From: Stomorhina lunata
Lineage: Eukaryota > Arthropoda > Insecta > Diptera > Rhiniidae
Reading direction: 5' to 3'
DNA length: 64,000 nt
Assembly (NCBI GenBank): GCA_933228675.1
Contig: OW121744.1
Span: 93,818,574 to 93,882,573 of the forward strand
The notes under the pieces are model-generated. The model did not search any database, had not been told where the DNA came from, and worked only from the letters and a program-made list of their open reading frames with translations. Both the position numbers and the translations under genes were made by a program. Within the stretch, counting starts at the first letter, position 1. Each line of letters starts with the position of its first letter. Positions 13,214 to 26,509 of the stretch are shown in pieces.

Positions 13214-14017
13214 AAACAAGTAAGAAAGCGCTATAGTAGGTCAAGCCGACCAAACGATACCCTTCACCACTAAGGTCAAAGGTGTTATTTTTCCTGTGTA
13301 AAGACAAATATTTGCTAAATTTTGCCATCATACAAAAATTTTCTCAAAACTTATATGTTCAACCTGTTTCCGTCATTTGGACTTATATGAGAGCTAGGGT
13401 CAAATGTGGACCGATTATCTCGAAATTTGGCAGATTGATTACAGTTGTTACAAAAATTATGTATGCAAAAAATAGACTCAAAATTTCCATTATCTTTAGA
13501 TTTACGAGCGTTTTAGTGATTTTTTGTCTCATTTAGTGCGTTTTTAAAGAAGAATTTGTATGGGAGCTATGGTCAAATGTGAACCGATTTCAACAAAATT
13601 TGGTATAGTGATTTCAGTTGACATAAGTAGTATTTGTTTTAAATTTCATGAAAAAATATTGATATTTGAGGCCAATATAGCAATTCCGGGAAGTGGGACC
13701 TAAGGGAGGTACCATAAATAATGGACCGATTTTGACCAATTTCAATAGCCATGGTCCCATTATCAAAAAAATGATCTGTGCTAAATTTCATCAAATTATC
13801 TTTAGAATTGCGACCTGTAGTTTGATTACAAGGTTTACATGGGGGTCCAGCCAGCCAGACGGACGGACGGACGGACGGACATCGTTAAATCGACTCAGAA
13901 AGTGATTCTAAGCCTATTGGTATACTAAAAGGTGGGTCTAAGACAAATATTTCTATGCGTTACAAACATCAGCACAAACTTATAATACCCTTTCCACCTA
14001 TGGTGGTGAAGGGTATA
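13214..14017 (-). repeat. mini-me-like copy D, reversed
   Basis: A full-length copy in reverse orientation. It opens with AAACAAGTAAGAAAGCGC (the 3' end on the minus strand), passes the GACGGACGGACGGACGGAC tract at 13858-13880, and closes with CACCTATGGTGGTGAAGGGT then ATA. Open frames of 65-84 codons inside are repeat translations shared by other copies. Confidence 0.88.
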
Positions 14018-14935
14018 ATGACAAAAGATACAAAACGTAGGTAGTAAATTGTGTATAAAGAAAATTTGAAACCATTTGAAAATCATTTAAACTATTTACA
14101 ATTTGCCATCATCACGACATTTAAGAAAACAGCAACTTTTAATGCAAAAATTGTACGTGCAGATATTTAAAGTCGAGTGCCAGTGAAAAGGGACAAGGGC
14201 GTGGGTAAGAAAGGGGGTAAAAAGGTACTTAAAAAACCTCATAATAATTAACATGAAGAATTTAAAATTTTAAGTATTTCCTGACTTATTTTCTTAATAT
14301 AGGTACTCCCCCCAGAATTATCTAAAAACCTACACCCCTGTCTTTCCCTCAAACTCTATAGCTAGTAGTAGTTTCAATATAAACTTATTCATGGAAGATG
14401 ACGACTAATCGTTCGTTTAGCTTCAACTATTGCTGATTTTTTATAGTTTATTCCTTCTTCCTCCTCTGCCTTAAAATGAGTCTTTAAAATAACTTTAAAA
14501 GGGTTTCTTTTTTTAAATGTTTTAAAACTTAAGTAATTCTTTTATAAGCGTCTCAAAGCAAAAAAAAACTTCAGCAAAACATTTGCTGTTTTTAAGTGCC
14601 TTTTGTGTTCATACTGATTTTTTTCTTCTTTAGCTTCAACTCATTTTGTGGTATTTGAACTGATTGTAAGTGCCTGTACTTAAGTCAAAATGTAATATGA
14701 CTTACATTTTGCAAAAACATAGAAAAAGCCACCAAAAACAACGAAACGAAGAAAAAAACATTTGAAAAACTTAACAACTCTTTAAGGGGGTTTTGTATTT
14801 TGAAAACAATATAATACTGAAAAACAAAATCGGGGTTAAAGGTCAATATGATTTGAAGTTGAGCTTTTTGTTTTTTAAATAATGATTTCCATTCATTGTT
14901 TTCAGTCAACGAAATAAAATGGTAATTTTTTAAGT
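14018..14935. other. unique AT-rich stretch, no gene recognised
   Basis: Apparently single-copy DNA. A 74-codon minus-strand frame at 14685-14909 has a hydrophobic C-terminus but no recognisable family and no support as a gene. Confidence 0.5.
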
Positions 14936-15578
14936 TTTAAATTATAGAAAAACTTAATTTTTTCTAAAGAAAAACTTAATTTTTTCTAAAGAAAAACTTA
15001 ATTTTTTCTATAGAAAAAACTTAATTTTTTCTATAGAAAAAACTTAATTTTTTCTATAGAAAAACTATAGAAAAACTTCATTTTTTCTATAGAAAAACTT
15101 CATTTTTTCTATAGAAAAACTTCATTTTTTCTATAGAAAAACTTCATTTTTTCTATAGAAAAACTTCATTTTTTCTATAGAAAAACTTCATTTTTTCTAT
15201 AGAAAAACTTCATTTTTTCTATAGAAAAACTTCATTTTTTTTATAGAAAAACTTCATTTTTTCTATAGAAAAACTTCATTTTTTCTATAGAAAAACTTCA
15301 TTTTTTCTATAGAAAAACTTCATTTTTTCTATAGAAAAACTTCATTTTTTCTATAGAAAAACTTCATTTTTTCTATAGAAAAACTTCATTTTTTCTATAG
15401 AAAAACTTCATTTTTTCTATAGATAAACTTCATTTTTTCTATAGAAAAACTTCATTTTTTCTATAGAAAAACTTCATTTTTTCTATAGAAAAACTTCATT
15501 TTTTCTATAGAAAAACTTCATTTTTTCTATAGAAAAACTTCATTTTTTCTATAGAAAAACTTCATTTTTTCTATAATG
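14936..15578. repeat. 22-bp satellite, block 1 (CTTCA orientation)
   Basis: About 28 tandem units of 22 bp carrying TTTTTTCTATAGAAAAAC followed by TTCA. The first few units have TTAA in place of TTCA and CTAAAG variants, so the left edge is more diverged. Each unit contains the dyad TTTTCTATAGAAAA. Confidence 0.97.
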
Positions 15579-15584
15579 CATTTT

Positions 15585-15815
15585 TTTTATAGAAAAATAT
15601 AAGTTTTTCTATAGAAAAATATAAGTTTTTCTATAGAAAAATATAAGTTTTTCTATAGAAAAATATAAGTTTTTCTATAGAAAAATATAAGTTTTTCTAT
15701 AGAAAAATATAAGTGTTTCTATAGAAAAATATACGTTTTTCTATAGAAAAATATAAGTTTTTCTATAGAAAAATATATGTTTTTCTATAGAAAAATATAA
15801 GTTTTTCTATAGAAA
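15585..15815. repeat. 22-bp satellite, central variant block (ATATAAG)
   Basis: About ten units of 22 bp with AAAAATATAAGTTTTTCTAT plus AG. This variant lies exactly between the two oppositely oriented blocks of the main monomer. Confidence 0.95.
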
Positions 15816-17005
15816 AAATTAAGTTTTTCTATAGAAAAAATGAAGTTTTTCTATAGAAAAAATGAAGTTTTTCTATAGAAAAAATGAAGTTTTTCTATAG
15901 AAAAAATGAAGTTTTTCTATAGAAAAAATGAAGTTTTTCTATAGAAAAAATGAAGTTTTTCTATAGAAAAAATGAAGTTTTTCTATAGAAAAAATGAAGT
16001 TTTTCTATAGAAAAAATGAAGTTTTTCTATAGAAAAAATGAAGTTTTTCTATAGAAAAAATGAAGTTTTTCTATAGAAAAAATGAAGTTTTTCTATAGAA
16101 AAAATTAAGTTTTTCTATAGAAAAAATTAAGTTTTTCTATAGAAAAAATTAAGTTTTTCTATAGAAAAAATTAAGTTTTTCTATAGAAAAAATTAAGTTT
16201 TTCTATAGAAAAAATGAAGTTTTTCTATGGAAAAAATGAAGTTTTTCTATAGAAAAAATGAAGTTTTTCTATAGAAAAAATGAAGTTTTTCTATGGAAAA
16301 AATGAAGTTTTTCTATAGAAAAAATGAAGTTTTTCTATAGAAAAAATGAAGTTTTTCTATAGAAAAAATGAAGTTTTTCTATAGAAAAAATGAAGTTTTT
16401 CTATAGAAAAAATGAAGTTTTTCTATAGAAAAAATGAAGTTTTTCTATAGAAAAAATGAAGTTTTTCTATAGAAAAAATGAAGTTTTTCTATAGAAAAAA
16501 TGAAGTTTTTCTATAGAAAAAATGAAGTTTTTCTATAGAAAAAATGAAGTTTTTCTATAGAAAAAATGAAGTTTTTCTATAGAAAAAATGAAGTTTTTCT
16601 ATAGAAAAAATGAAGTTTTTCTATAGAAAAAATGAAGTTTTTCTATAGAAAAAATGAAGTTTTTCTATAGAAAAAATGAAGTTTTTCTATAGAAAAAATG
16701 AAGTTTTTCTATAGAAAAAATGAAGTTTTTCTATAGAAAAAATGAAGTTTTTCTATAGAAAAAATGAAGTTTTTCTATAGAAAAAATGAAGTTTTTCTAT
16801 AGAAAAAATGAAGTTTTTCTATAGAAAAAATGAAGTTTTTCTATAGAAAAAATGAAGTTTTTCTATAGAAAAAATGAAGTTTTTCTATAGAAAAAATGAA
16901 GTTTTTCTATAGAAAAAATGAAGTTTTTCTATAGAAAAAATAAAGTTTTTCTATAGAAAAAATGAAGTTTTTCTATAGAAAAAATGAAGTTTTTCTTTAG
17001 AAAAA
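15816..17005. repeat. 22-bp satellite, block 3 (reverse orientation, TGAAG)
   Basis: About 54 units with AAAAAATGAAGTTTTTCTAT plus AG, the reverse complement of the block at 14936-15578. A run of about five TTAAG variants lies at 16100-16205, and single CTATGG variants occur near 16226 and 16292. Confidence 0.97.
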
Positions 17006-17970
17006 TTTGGTTTGCTTGAGGATCTTGAGTTCAGTTGGTACAGCCCTGGTTAACCCCTATTCTTAATTTGAATTTTTCTGTCTAAAACAAGTGCTTTGCT
17101 GCCAAAAAATTGAAAGAAAAACTATACTTTTTGCTTTCCTAAAACTATTATTTAAATTGGTTTATTTCATAATTTTAAAACATAGAAATACATATACGAA
17201 ATCATAGAACCAAAATAATATTTATGCTGGTCATATTTATTTATGAATAATTTTCTTCTTTTTTTTTTGTTAATAATTGTAATTCAAAAATATTTAAAAA
17301 TACATTCATACCTTTCACATTCGAACACATACATACAGGTTGGCTGAAATATGCTAACGTTTATACGTGTATGTTTGTGTGTAGACTCATAAATGTATGA
17401 AGGTAGTATATAAATCTAATTAGTAAATTATCTGAAGCGTGAAATTGAAAAATATGTATTTCTCTCACAATTTTCACATTTATTATGAAAAAGATAAAAA
17501 TTGCCGAAACCGCTATATAAAAATTTTACAATTTCCACACGCATCCAAACATTGTCATTTACATACAAAACTCAAAAAAAAAAGTAAAAATAAAAATGAC
17601 CATTAAATACTTTTTTATATTTTTTTATTTGTATATTTTTGTTGAATTTCAAATGCATTGAAGTGTAAGTTTTGGAAATAAATAAAACTATCAAATAATA
17701 ACAAAAACATTAAATAAATTTTAAAAAAATGTTTTATAAATGCACAAAAAATAGAAATTAATTTATAAAATACACACAATTTGGTTTCAAAATTTGCAAA
17801 ACTAATTTTTAATTAGATTTTTTTTGCCATAAATCTAAATATTTATTATTTCAGTTAAAATTTAATAAAAATCTAATTAAAGTGAGAATACGTGATACTG
17901 CCCAAAAATAGAGCATAATTTTGTGGGCGCCTTCAAACAGGCAATATGAAATCACCTCATAAAATAAATC
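17006..17970. other. unique AT-rich stretch, no gene recognised
   Basis: Apparently single-copy DNA between two satellites. No open frame of note, no RNA gene. Confidence 0.5.
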
Positions 17971-20770
17971 TTTCGATAATTTTTCTATAGAAAAATATTT
18001 CTATAGAAAAATATTTCTATAGAAAAATATTTCTAACGAAAATTTTTCTATAGAAAAATATTTCTAACGAAAATTTTTCTATAGAAAAATATTTCTAACG
18101 AAAATTTTTCTATAGAAAAATATTTCTAACGAAAATTTTTCTATAGAAAAATATTTCTAACGAAAATTTTTCTATAGAAAAATATTTCTAACGAAAATTT
18201 TTCTATAGAAAAATATTTCTAACGAAAATTTTTCTATAGAAAAATATTTCTAACGAAAATTTTTCTATAGAAAAATATTTCTAACGAAAATTTTTCTATA
18301 GAAAAATATTTCTAACGAAAATTTTTCTATAGAAAAATATTTCTAACGAAAATTTTTCTATAGAAAAATATTTCTAACGAAAATTTTTCTATAGAAAAAT
18401 ATTTCTAACGAAAATTTTTCTATAGAAAAATATTTCTAACGAAAATTTTTCTATAGAAAAATATTTCTAACGAAAATTTTTCTATAGAAAAATATTTCTA
18501 ACGAAAATTTTTCTATAGAAAAATATTTCTAACGAAAATTTTTCTATAGAAAAATATTTCTAACGAAAATTTTTCTATAGAAAAATATTTCTAACGAAAA
18601 TTTTTCTATAGAAAAATATTTCTAACGAAAATTTTTCTATAGAAAAATATTTCTAACGAAAATTTTTCTATAGAAAAATATTTCTAACGAAAATTTTTCT
18701 ATAGAAAAATATTTCTAACGAAAATTTTTCTATAGAAAAATATTTCTAACGAAAATTTTTCTATAGAAAAATATTTCTAACGAAAATTTTTCTATAGAAA
18801 AATATTTCTAACGAAAATTTTTCTATAGAAAAATATTTCTAACGAAAATTTTTCTATAGAAAAATATTTCTAACGAAAATTTTTCTATAGAAAAATATTT
18901 CTAACGAAAATTTTTCTATAGAAAAATATTTCTAACGAAAATTTTTCTATAGAAAAATATTTCTAACGAAAATTTTTCTATAGAAAAATATTTCTAACGA
19001 AAATTTTTCTATAGAAAAATATTTCTAACGAAAATTTTTCTATAGAAAAATATTTCTAACGAAAATTTTTCTATAGAAAAATATTTCTAACGAAAATTTT
19101 TCTATAGAAAAATATTTCTAACGAAAATTTTTCTATAGAAAAATATTTCTAACGAAAATTTTTCTATAGAAAAATATTTCTAACGAAAATTTTTCTATAG
19201 AAAAATATTTCTAACGAAAATTTTTCTATAGAAAAATATTTCTAACGAAAATTTTTCTATAGAAAAATATTTCTAACGAAAATTTTTCTATAGAAAAATA
19301 TTTCTAACGAAAATTTTTCTATAGAAAAATATTTCTAACGAAAATTTTTCTATAGAAAAATATTTCTAACGAAAATTTTTCTATAGAAAAATATTTCTAA
19401 CGAAAATTTTTCTATAGAAAAATATTTCTAACGAAAATTTTTCTATAGAAAAATATTTCTAACGAAAATTTTTCTATAGAAAAATATTTCTAACGAAAAT
19501 TTTTCTATAGAAAAATATTTCTAACGAAAATTTTTCTATAGAAAAATATTTCTAACGAAAATTTTTCTATAGAAAAATATTTCTAACGAAAATTTTTCTA
19601 TAGAAAAATATTTCTAACGAAAATTTTTCTATAGAAAAATATTTCTAACGAAAATTTTTCTATAGAAAAATATATCTAACGAAAATTTTTCTATAGAAAA
19701 ATATTTCTAACGAAAATTTTTCTATAGAAAAATATTTCTAACGAAAATTTTTCTATAGAAAAATATTTCTAACGAAAATTTTTCTATAGAAAAATATTTC
19801 TAACGAAAATTTTTCTATAGAAAAATATTTCTAACGAAAATTTTTCTATAGAAAAATATTTCTAACGAAAATTTTTCTATAGAAAAATATTTCTAACGAA
19901 AATTTTTCTATAGAAAAATATTTCTAACGAAAATTTTTCTATAGAAAAATATTTCTAACGAAAATTTTTCTATAGAAAAATATTTCTAACGAAAATTTTT
20001 CTATAGAAAAATATTTCTAACGAAAATTTTTCTATAGAAAAATATTTCTAACGAAAATTTTTCTATAGAAAAATATTTCTAACGAAAATTTTTCTATAGA
20101 AAAATATTTCTAACGAAAATTTTTCTATAGAAAAATATTTCTAACGAAAATTTTTCTATAGAAAAATATTTCTAACGAAAATTTTTCTATAGAAAAATAT
20201 TTCTAACGAAAATTTTTCTATAGAAAAATATTTCTAACGAAAATTTTTCTATAGAAAAATATTTCTAACGAAAATTTTTCTATAGAAAAATATTTCTAAC
20301 GAATATTTTTCTATAGAAAAATATTTCTAACGAAAATTTTTCTATAGAAAAATATTTCTAACGAAAATTTTTCTATAGAAAAATATTTCTAACGAAAATT
20401 TTTCTATAGAAAAATATTTCTAACGAAAATTTTTCTATAGAAAAATATTTCTAACGAAAATTTTTCTATAGAAAAATATTTCTAACGAAAATTTTTCTAT
20501 AGAAAAATATTTCTAACGAAAATTTTTCTATAGAAAAATATTTGTAACGAAAATTTTTCTATAGAAAAATATTTCTGACGAAAATTTTTCTATAGAAAAA
20601 TATTTCTAACGAAAATTTTTCTATAGAAAAATATTTCTATCGAAAATTTTTCTATAGAAAAATATTTCTAACGAAAATTTTTCTATAGAAAAATATTTCT
20701 ATCGAAAATTTTTCTATAGCAAAATATTTCTATCGAAAATTTTTGTGTAGAAAAATATTTCTACCGAAAA
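17971..20770. repeat. 31-bp satellite, about 89 units, highly homogeneous
   Basis: Tandem 31-bp units: CTATAGAAAAATATTTCTAA followed by CGAAAATTTTT. The first three units (about 17985-18040) lack the ACGAAAATTTTT half, giving short CTATAGAAAAATATTT units. From about 18040 to 20500 nearly all units are identical; the rare variants I noticed are at 19673 (ATATCT), 20302 (GAATATT) and 20543 (TTTGTAA). The right edge (20570-20770) decays progressively, with CTATCG replacing CTAACG. Confidence 0.98.
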
Positions 20771-21679
20771 TTATTAATTAATTATTAATTAATTATTAAT
20801 ATTTCTATCGAACATTTTTCTATAGAAACATATTTTTATTAAAAATTAATTTTGCAGCGAAACAGTTGTTTCCGAAAATTCTCTTATTGAATTTTTTAAT
20901 AGAAAACTGTTATACTCAAACATTATTATATAGAAAACTCTTATACTTAAAATGTTTGTACAGAAAATTGTTACACAAGAACATTTTGCTATAATAAACT
21001 ATTATACTCTAACATTTTGCTATGGTAAACTGTTATACAACAAAAAATTTATATAGAAAACTGTTATACTCGAAAATGTTTTAAAACAAAACTGTTATAC
21101 TTGAAAATTTTTCAAAATAAATCTATTATACGAAAACGTTTTTCTATATAAAACTGATGTACTTAAAGTCATTTCTCAAAAAACTGTTTTAGTTAAACAG
21201 TTTATTACAAATAACTGTTATACTGGAATATTTTTTTAATAGAAACTTTTATAATCGAACATTTGTTTATAGAAAACAATCATACACGAACATTTTTTTA
21301 TAAAAAATGTTACACACTATTTTTGCAAAATTTTTTTATGGAAAACTGTTATACTTGAAGTTTGTCTGTTAATTTGTTTTTTAGAAAACTGTTATACTCG
21401 AATATTTTTCAAGACAAAACTGTTATACTTGAAAATTATTCAATGTAAAATGACATTTTCTATATAAAACTGATATACTTAAGGTCTCTTCACCAAAAAC
21501 TATTTTACTTAAACACTTTTCTATCGATAACTGTTATACTGAAATATTTTTCTACAGAATCTTTTATAATGGAACATTTGTCTAAAGAAACCAATCATAT
21601 ACGAACATTTTTTTTAAGAAATCTGTCTAATAATTTTTTTTTCTTTCGGTTGTTTAAAGTTTTTTCTTTTAAAATTTGT
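20771..21679. repeat. decayed 30-bp-type monomers, minus orientation
   Basis: After an ATTAATTA tract (20771-20800) come diverged units of roughly 30 bp with GAAAACTGTTATACTCGAAC and TTTTCTATA. They are the reverse orientation of the decayed units at 27597-28744 and 42095-43770. About 25 recognisable units, none identical. The last roughly 50 bases are T-rich without clear units. Confidence 0.75.
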
Positions 21680-22155
21680 ATACCCTTCACCGCCATAGGT
21701 GGAAAGGGTATTATAAGTTTGTGCTGATGTATGTAACGCAACGAAATATTTGTCTTATACCCATTAGTATACTAATAGGCTTAGAATCACTTTCTGATAT
21801 TTGACCATAGCTCCCATACAAACTTTTCTGTCAAAACGCACTAAATGAGACAAAAAATCACTAAAATGCTCGTAAATGATGTGAATTTTGAGTTTATTTT
21901 TTGCATACATAATTTTTGTGAAATATGTAATCAACTTGCCAAATTTCTAGATAATCGGTTCACATTTGACCCTAGCTCTCATATAAGTCCAAATGACGGA
22001 AACAGCTTAAATATAAAAGTTTTGGGAAAATGTTTGTATAATGGCAAAATTTAGCAAATATTTGTCTTTATACAGGAAAAATAACACCTTTGACCTTAGT
22101 GGTGAAGGGTATCGTATGGTCGGCTTGACCGACTATAGAGCTTTCTTACTTGTTT
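21680..22155 (+). repeat. mini-me-like copy E, internally deleted
   Basis: Both ends are present: 5' TATACCCTTCACCGCCATAG and 3' GTCGG-CTTGA-CCGAC hairpin with CTTTCTTACTTGTTTT. The middle is missing; the sequence jumps from GAATCACTTTCTGA to TATTTGACCATAG near 21800, removing the (GTCY)n tract. The 21-bp satellite starts directly at its 3' end. Confidence 0.85.
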
Positions 22156-25100
22156 TTTCTATAGAAAAACTAATTTTTTCTAAAGAAAAACTAATTTTTT
22201 CTATAGAAAAACTAATTTCTTCTATAGAAAAACTAATTTTTTCTATAAAAAACTAATTTTTTCTATAGAAAAACTAATTTTTCTATAGAAAAACTAATTT
22301 TTTCTATAAAAAAACTAATTTTTTCTATAGAAAAACTAATTTCTTCTATAGAAAAACTAATTTTTCTATAGAAAAACTAATTTTTTCTATAAAAAAAACT
22401 AATTTTTTCTATAGAAAAACTAATTTTTTCTATAGAAAAACTAATTTTTTCTATAGAAAAACTAATTTTTTCTATAGAAAAACTAATTTTTTCTATAGAC
22501 AAACTAATTTTTTCTATAGAAAAACTAATTTTTTCTATAGAAAAACTAATTTTTTCTATAGAAAAACTAATTTTTTCTATAGAAAAACTAATTTTTTCTA
22601 TAGAAAAACTAATCTTTTCTATAGAAAAACTAATTTTTTCTATAGAAAAACTAATTTTTTCTATAGAAAAACTAATTTTTTCTATAGAAAAACTAATTTT
22701 TTCTATAGAAAAACTAATTTTTTCCATAGAAAAACTAATTTTTTCTATAGAAAAACTAATTTTTTCTATAGAAAAACTATTTTTTTCTATAGAAAAACTC
22801 ATTTTTTCTATAGAAAAACTAATTTTTTCTATAGAAAAACTAATTTTTTCTATAGAAAAACTAATTTTTTCTATAGAAAAACTAATTTTTTCTATAGAAA
22901 AACTAATTTTTTCTATAGAAAAACTAATTTTTTCTATAGAAAAACAAATTTTTTCTATAGAAAAACTAATTTTTTCTATAGAAAAACTAATTTTTTCTAT
23001 AGAAAAACTAATTTTTTCTATAGAAAAACTAATTTTTTCTATAGAAAAACTAATTTTTTCTATAGAAAAACTAATTTTTTCTATAGAAAAACTAATTTTT
23101 TCTATAGAAAAACTAATTTTTTCTATAGAAAAACTAATTTTTTCTATAGAAAAACTAATTTTTTCTATAGAAAAACTAATTTTCTATAGAAAAACTAATT
23201 TTTTCTATAGAAAAACTAATTTTTTCTATAGAAAAACTAATTTTTTCTATAGAAAAACTAATTTTTTCTATAGAAAAACTAATTTTTTCTATAGAAAAAA
23301 CTAATTTTTTCTATAGAAAAACTATTTTTTTCTATAGAAAAACTAATTTTTTCTATAGAAAAACTAATTTTTTCTATAGAAAAACTAATTTTTTCTATAG
23401 AAAAACTAATTTTTTCTATAGAAAAACTAATTTTTTCTATAGAAAAACTAATTTTTTCTATAGAAAAACTAATTTTTTCTATAGAAAAACTAATTTTTTC
23501 TATAGAAAAACTAATTTTTTCTATAGAAAAACTAATTTTTTCTATAGAAAAACTAATTTTTTCTATAGAAAAACTAATTTTTTCTATAGAAAAACTAATT
23601 TTTTCTATAGAAAAACTAATTTTTTCTATAGAAAAACTAATTTTTTCTATAGAAAAACTAATTTTTCTATAGAAAAATTAATTTTTTCTATATAAAAACT
23701 AATTTTTTCTAAAGAAAAACTAATTTTTTCTATAGAAAAACTAATTTCTTCTATAGAAAAACTAATTTTTTCTATAGAAAAACTAATTTTTTCTATAGAA
23801 AAACTAATTTTTTCTATAGAAAAACTAATTTTTTCTATAGAAAAACTAATTTTTCTATACAAAAACTAATTTTTTCTATAGAAAAACTAATTTTTTCTAT
23901 AGAAAAACTAATTTTTTCTATAGAAAAACTAATTTTTTCTATAGAAAAACTAATTTTTTCTATAGAAAAACTAATTTTTTCTATAGAAAAACTAATTTTT
24001 TCTATAGAAAAACTAATTTTTTCTATAGAAAAACTAATTTTTTCTATAGAAAAACTAATTTCTTCTAAAGAAAAAACTAATTTTTTCTATAGAAAAACTA
24101 TTTTTTTCTATAGAAAAACTAATTTTTTCTATAGAAAAACTAATTTTTTCTATACAAAAACTAATTTTTTCTATACAAAAACTAATTTTTTCTATAGAAA
24201 AACTAATTTTTTCTATAGAAAAACTAATTTTTTCTATAGAAAAACTAATTTTTTCTATAGAAAAACTAATTTTTTCTATAGAAAAACTAATTTTTTCTAT
24301 AGAAAAACTAATTTTTTCTATAGAAAAACTAATTTTTTCTATAGAAAAACTAATTTTTTCTATAGAAAAACTAATTTTTTCTATAGAAAAACTAATTTTT
24401 TCTATAGAAAAACTAATTTTTTCTATAGAAAAACTAATTTTTTCTATAGAAAAACTAATTTTTTCTATAGAAAAACTAATTTTTTCTATAGAAAAACTAA
24501 TTTTTTCTATAGAAAAACTAATTTTTTCTATAGAAAAACTAATTTTTTCTATAGAAAAACTAATTTTTTCTATAGAAAAACTAATTTTTTCTATAGAAAA
24601 ACTAATTTTTTCTATAGAAAAACTAATTTTTTCTATAGAAAAACTAATTTTTTCTATAGAAAAACTAATTTTTTCTATAGAGAAACTAATTTTTTCTATA
24701 GAAAAACTAATTTTTTCTATAGTAAAACTAATTTTTTCTATAGAAAAACTAATTTTTTCTATAGAAAAACTAATTTTTTCTATAGAAAAACTAATTTTTT
24801 CTATAGAAAAACTAATTTTTTCTATAGAAAAACTAATTTTTTCTATAGAAAAACTAATTTTTTCTATAGAAAAACTAATTTTTTCTATAGAAAAACTAAT
24901 TTTTTCTATAGAAAAACTAATTTTTTCTATAGAAAAACTAATTTTTTTTATAGAAAAACTAATTTTTTCTATAGAAAAACTAATTTCTTCTAAAGAAAAA
25001 CTAATTTTTTCTATAGAAAAACTATTTTTTTCTATAGAAAAACTAATTTTTTCTATAGAAAAACTAATTTTTTCTATAGAAAAACTAATTTTTTCTATAG

Positions 25101-25187
25101 AAAAACTAATTTTTTCTATAGAAAAACTAATTTTTTCTATAGAAAAACTAATTTTTTCTATAGAAAAACTAATTTTTTCTATAGAAA
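22156..25187. repeat. 21-bp satellite, about 144 units
   Basis: Units of 21 bp: CTATAGAAAAACTAATTTTT plus T. Occasional 19-, 20- and 22-bp units and CTAAAG, CTATAC, CTATAA variants occur, the last concentrated in the first 250 bases. Because 21 is divisible by three, frames such as 22377-22802 and 23647-23862 stay open with a SIEKISF heptapeptide; they are not genes. Confidence 0.98.
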
Positions 25188-25240
25188 AAAGGGTATTGTT
25201 TGGTCGGTCTTCACCGACTATAGCACTTTCTTACTTATTT
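25188..25240 (+). repeat. mini-me-like 3' tail fragment
   Basis: GGGTATTGTTTGGTCGG then TCTTCACCGACTATAGCACT and TTCTTACTTATTTTT. This second 3' tail closes the 21-bp array, so the array is bracketed by two mini-me-like termini in the same orientation. Confidence 0.8.
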
Positions 25241-26392
25241 TTAAGAATAGTGTTAAACACTTTTTATAAAACATTTTTTCTATAGAAAACTGTTATACTT
25301 GAAATTTGTCTGACAAATTTTTTCTCTTCTGCTGTTTAAAGTTTCTTTCTTTTATATTTTTTTTAATGTCTTTTTGTTTTGAATCCTCTAATAAACATTT
25401 GAACTTTATAATAACTAGGACACAAATCCTATTGTTTTGAAAAATCAAAAAAAAGTTTTTTTAAAACTTCTTGTAACAAAAGATTTTTTCTTGTGGAAAA
25501 AAAAACTAACAAAAATTTTCCCTAATTTGTTTATGTTTAATTTTTTATATGAATGAGGTCTTGAACTTTTCTTTGTTTTCAAATGTTTTTTCCTCTGTTT
25601 CTTCTAAATACTAAAAATGTTTGAAAACGAAACTCTTTTTTTTTTGTCGGATGGCGGTAACAAAAACTTTCATTCGTTTAAGGTTTTGGCATATAATTAT
25701 GAGCACTAGACAATATGAACAGTCGGTCTATAGCACAAGAAAAAAAATGGCAAATGCCTTGATGTTGTTGGAATATGTTGCAAAATTTGCTGCCACAGAC
25801 GGTCACATTTTCGATTGGCAACAATAAGTTGTAGTCGTGTCATGTAGCGCTTTAGTTTTTAATGGTCATGATGGGATTTTTTCTATAACTTTTTCTACAT
25901 TTTCTATTTATTTTTTGCGAATTATTTTAACATTTGTTTGTTACTCCGTATGATTACTGTTCAATAACTTTAATAGTTATGACTCTTTGCCTGATGCGGC
26001 TGCTTCTGCTGATCTTGCCATAATAAAAGTTAAATTTTTATTGATATTTGCTACCAAATCAACTAAATAGTTAAAGCTTCTCTAACAAATATTTTAGCAA
26101 GTTAGCGCAAAAAAAAGTTGCAATAGCATAAACAATTTTACAATTAAAGTAACATTTTTCTTTGAGTAAAGGGAGAAACTGATCGGCCATAAACTCAAAT
26201 TATTAAAAAAAAAAGAATCTTTGAATTACAAAGTAAAAAGGTCACGATCTTTAACATGTTTAAGGAGAAATTATTTAAGAAGTTAAACAAAAAATATCAA
26301 AAATATTTTTGATTGTTAAAATTAAAAAATGGGGTCAGCTTCCGGATTTTCTACGTTTATTCTTCAGAAAATTAGTTAAAATATTTTTTTAT
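25241..26392. other. mostly unique stretch, no gene recognised
   Basis: It starts with one decayed 30-bp-type unit (about 25265-25310) and then looks single-copy. A 68-codon plus-strand frame at 25621-25827 lies in less AT-rich sequence and is the least repeat-like small frame here. It has no domain I recognise, and I do not call it a gene. Confidence 0.45.
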
Positions 26393-26427
26393 CTTATATT
26401 CTTAAACGAGCAATAATTGTATATATT

Positions 26428-26509
<82 letters not shown>

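Noticed and set aside
17971..20770. CRISPR-like regular array
   Set aside because: Every unit is identical with no unique spacers, and the genome is eukaryotic; this is a satellite.
22377..23862. SIEKISF-repeat frames that look like a coiled-coil or spectrin-like protein
   Set aside because: Translation of the 21-bp satellite; frames break wherever a 20- or 22-bp unit occurs.
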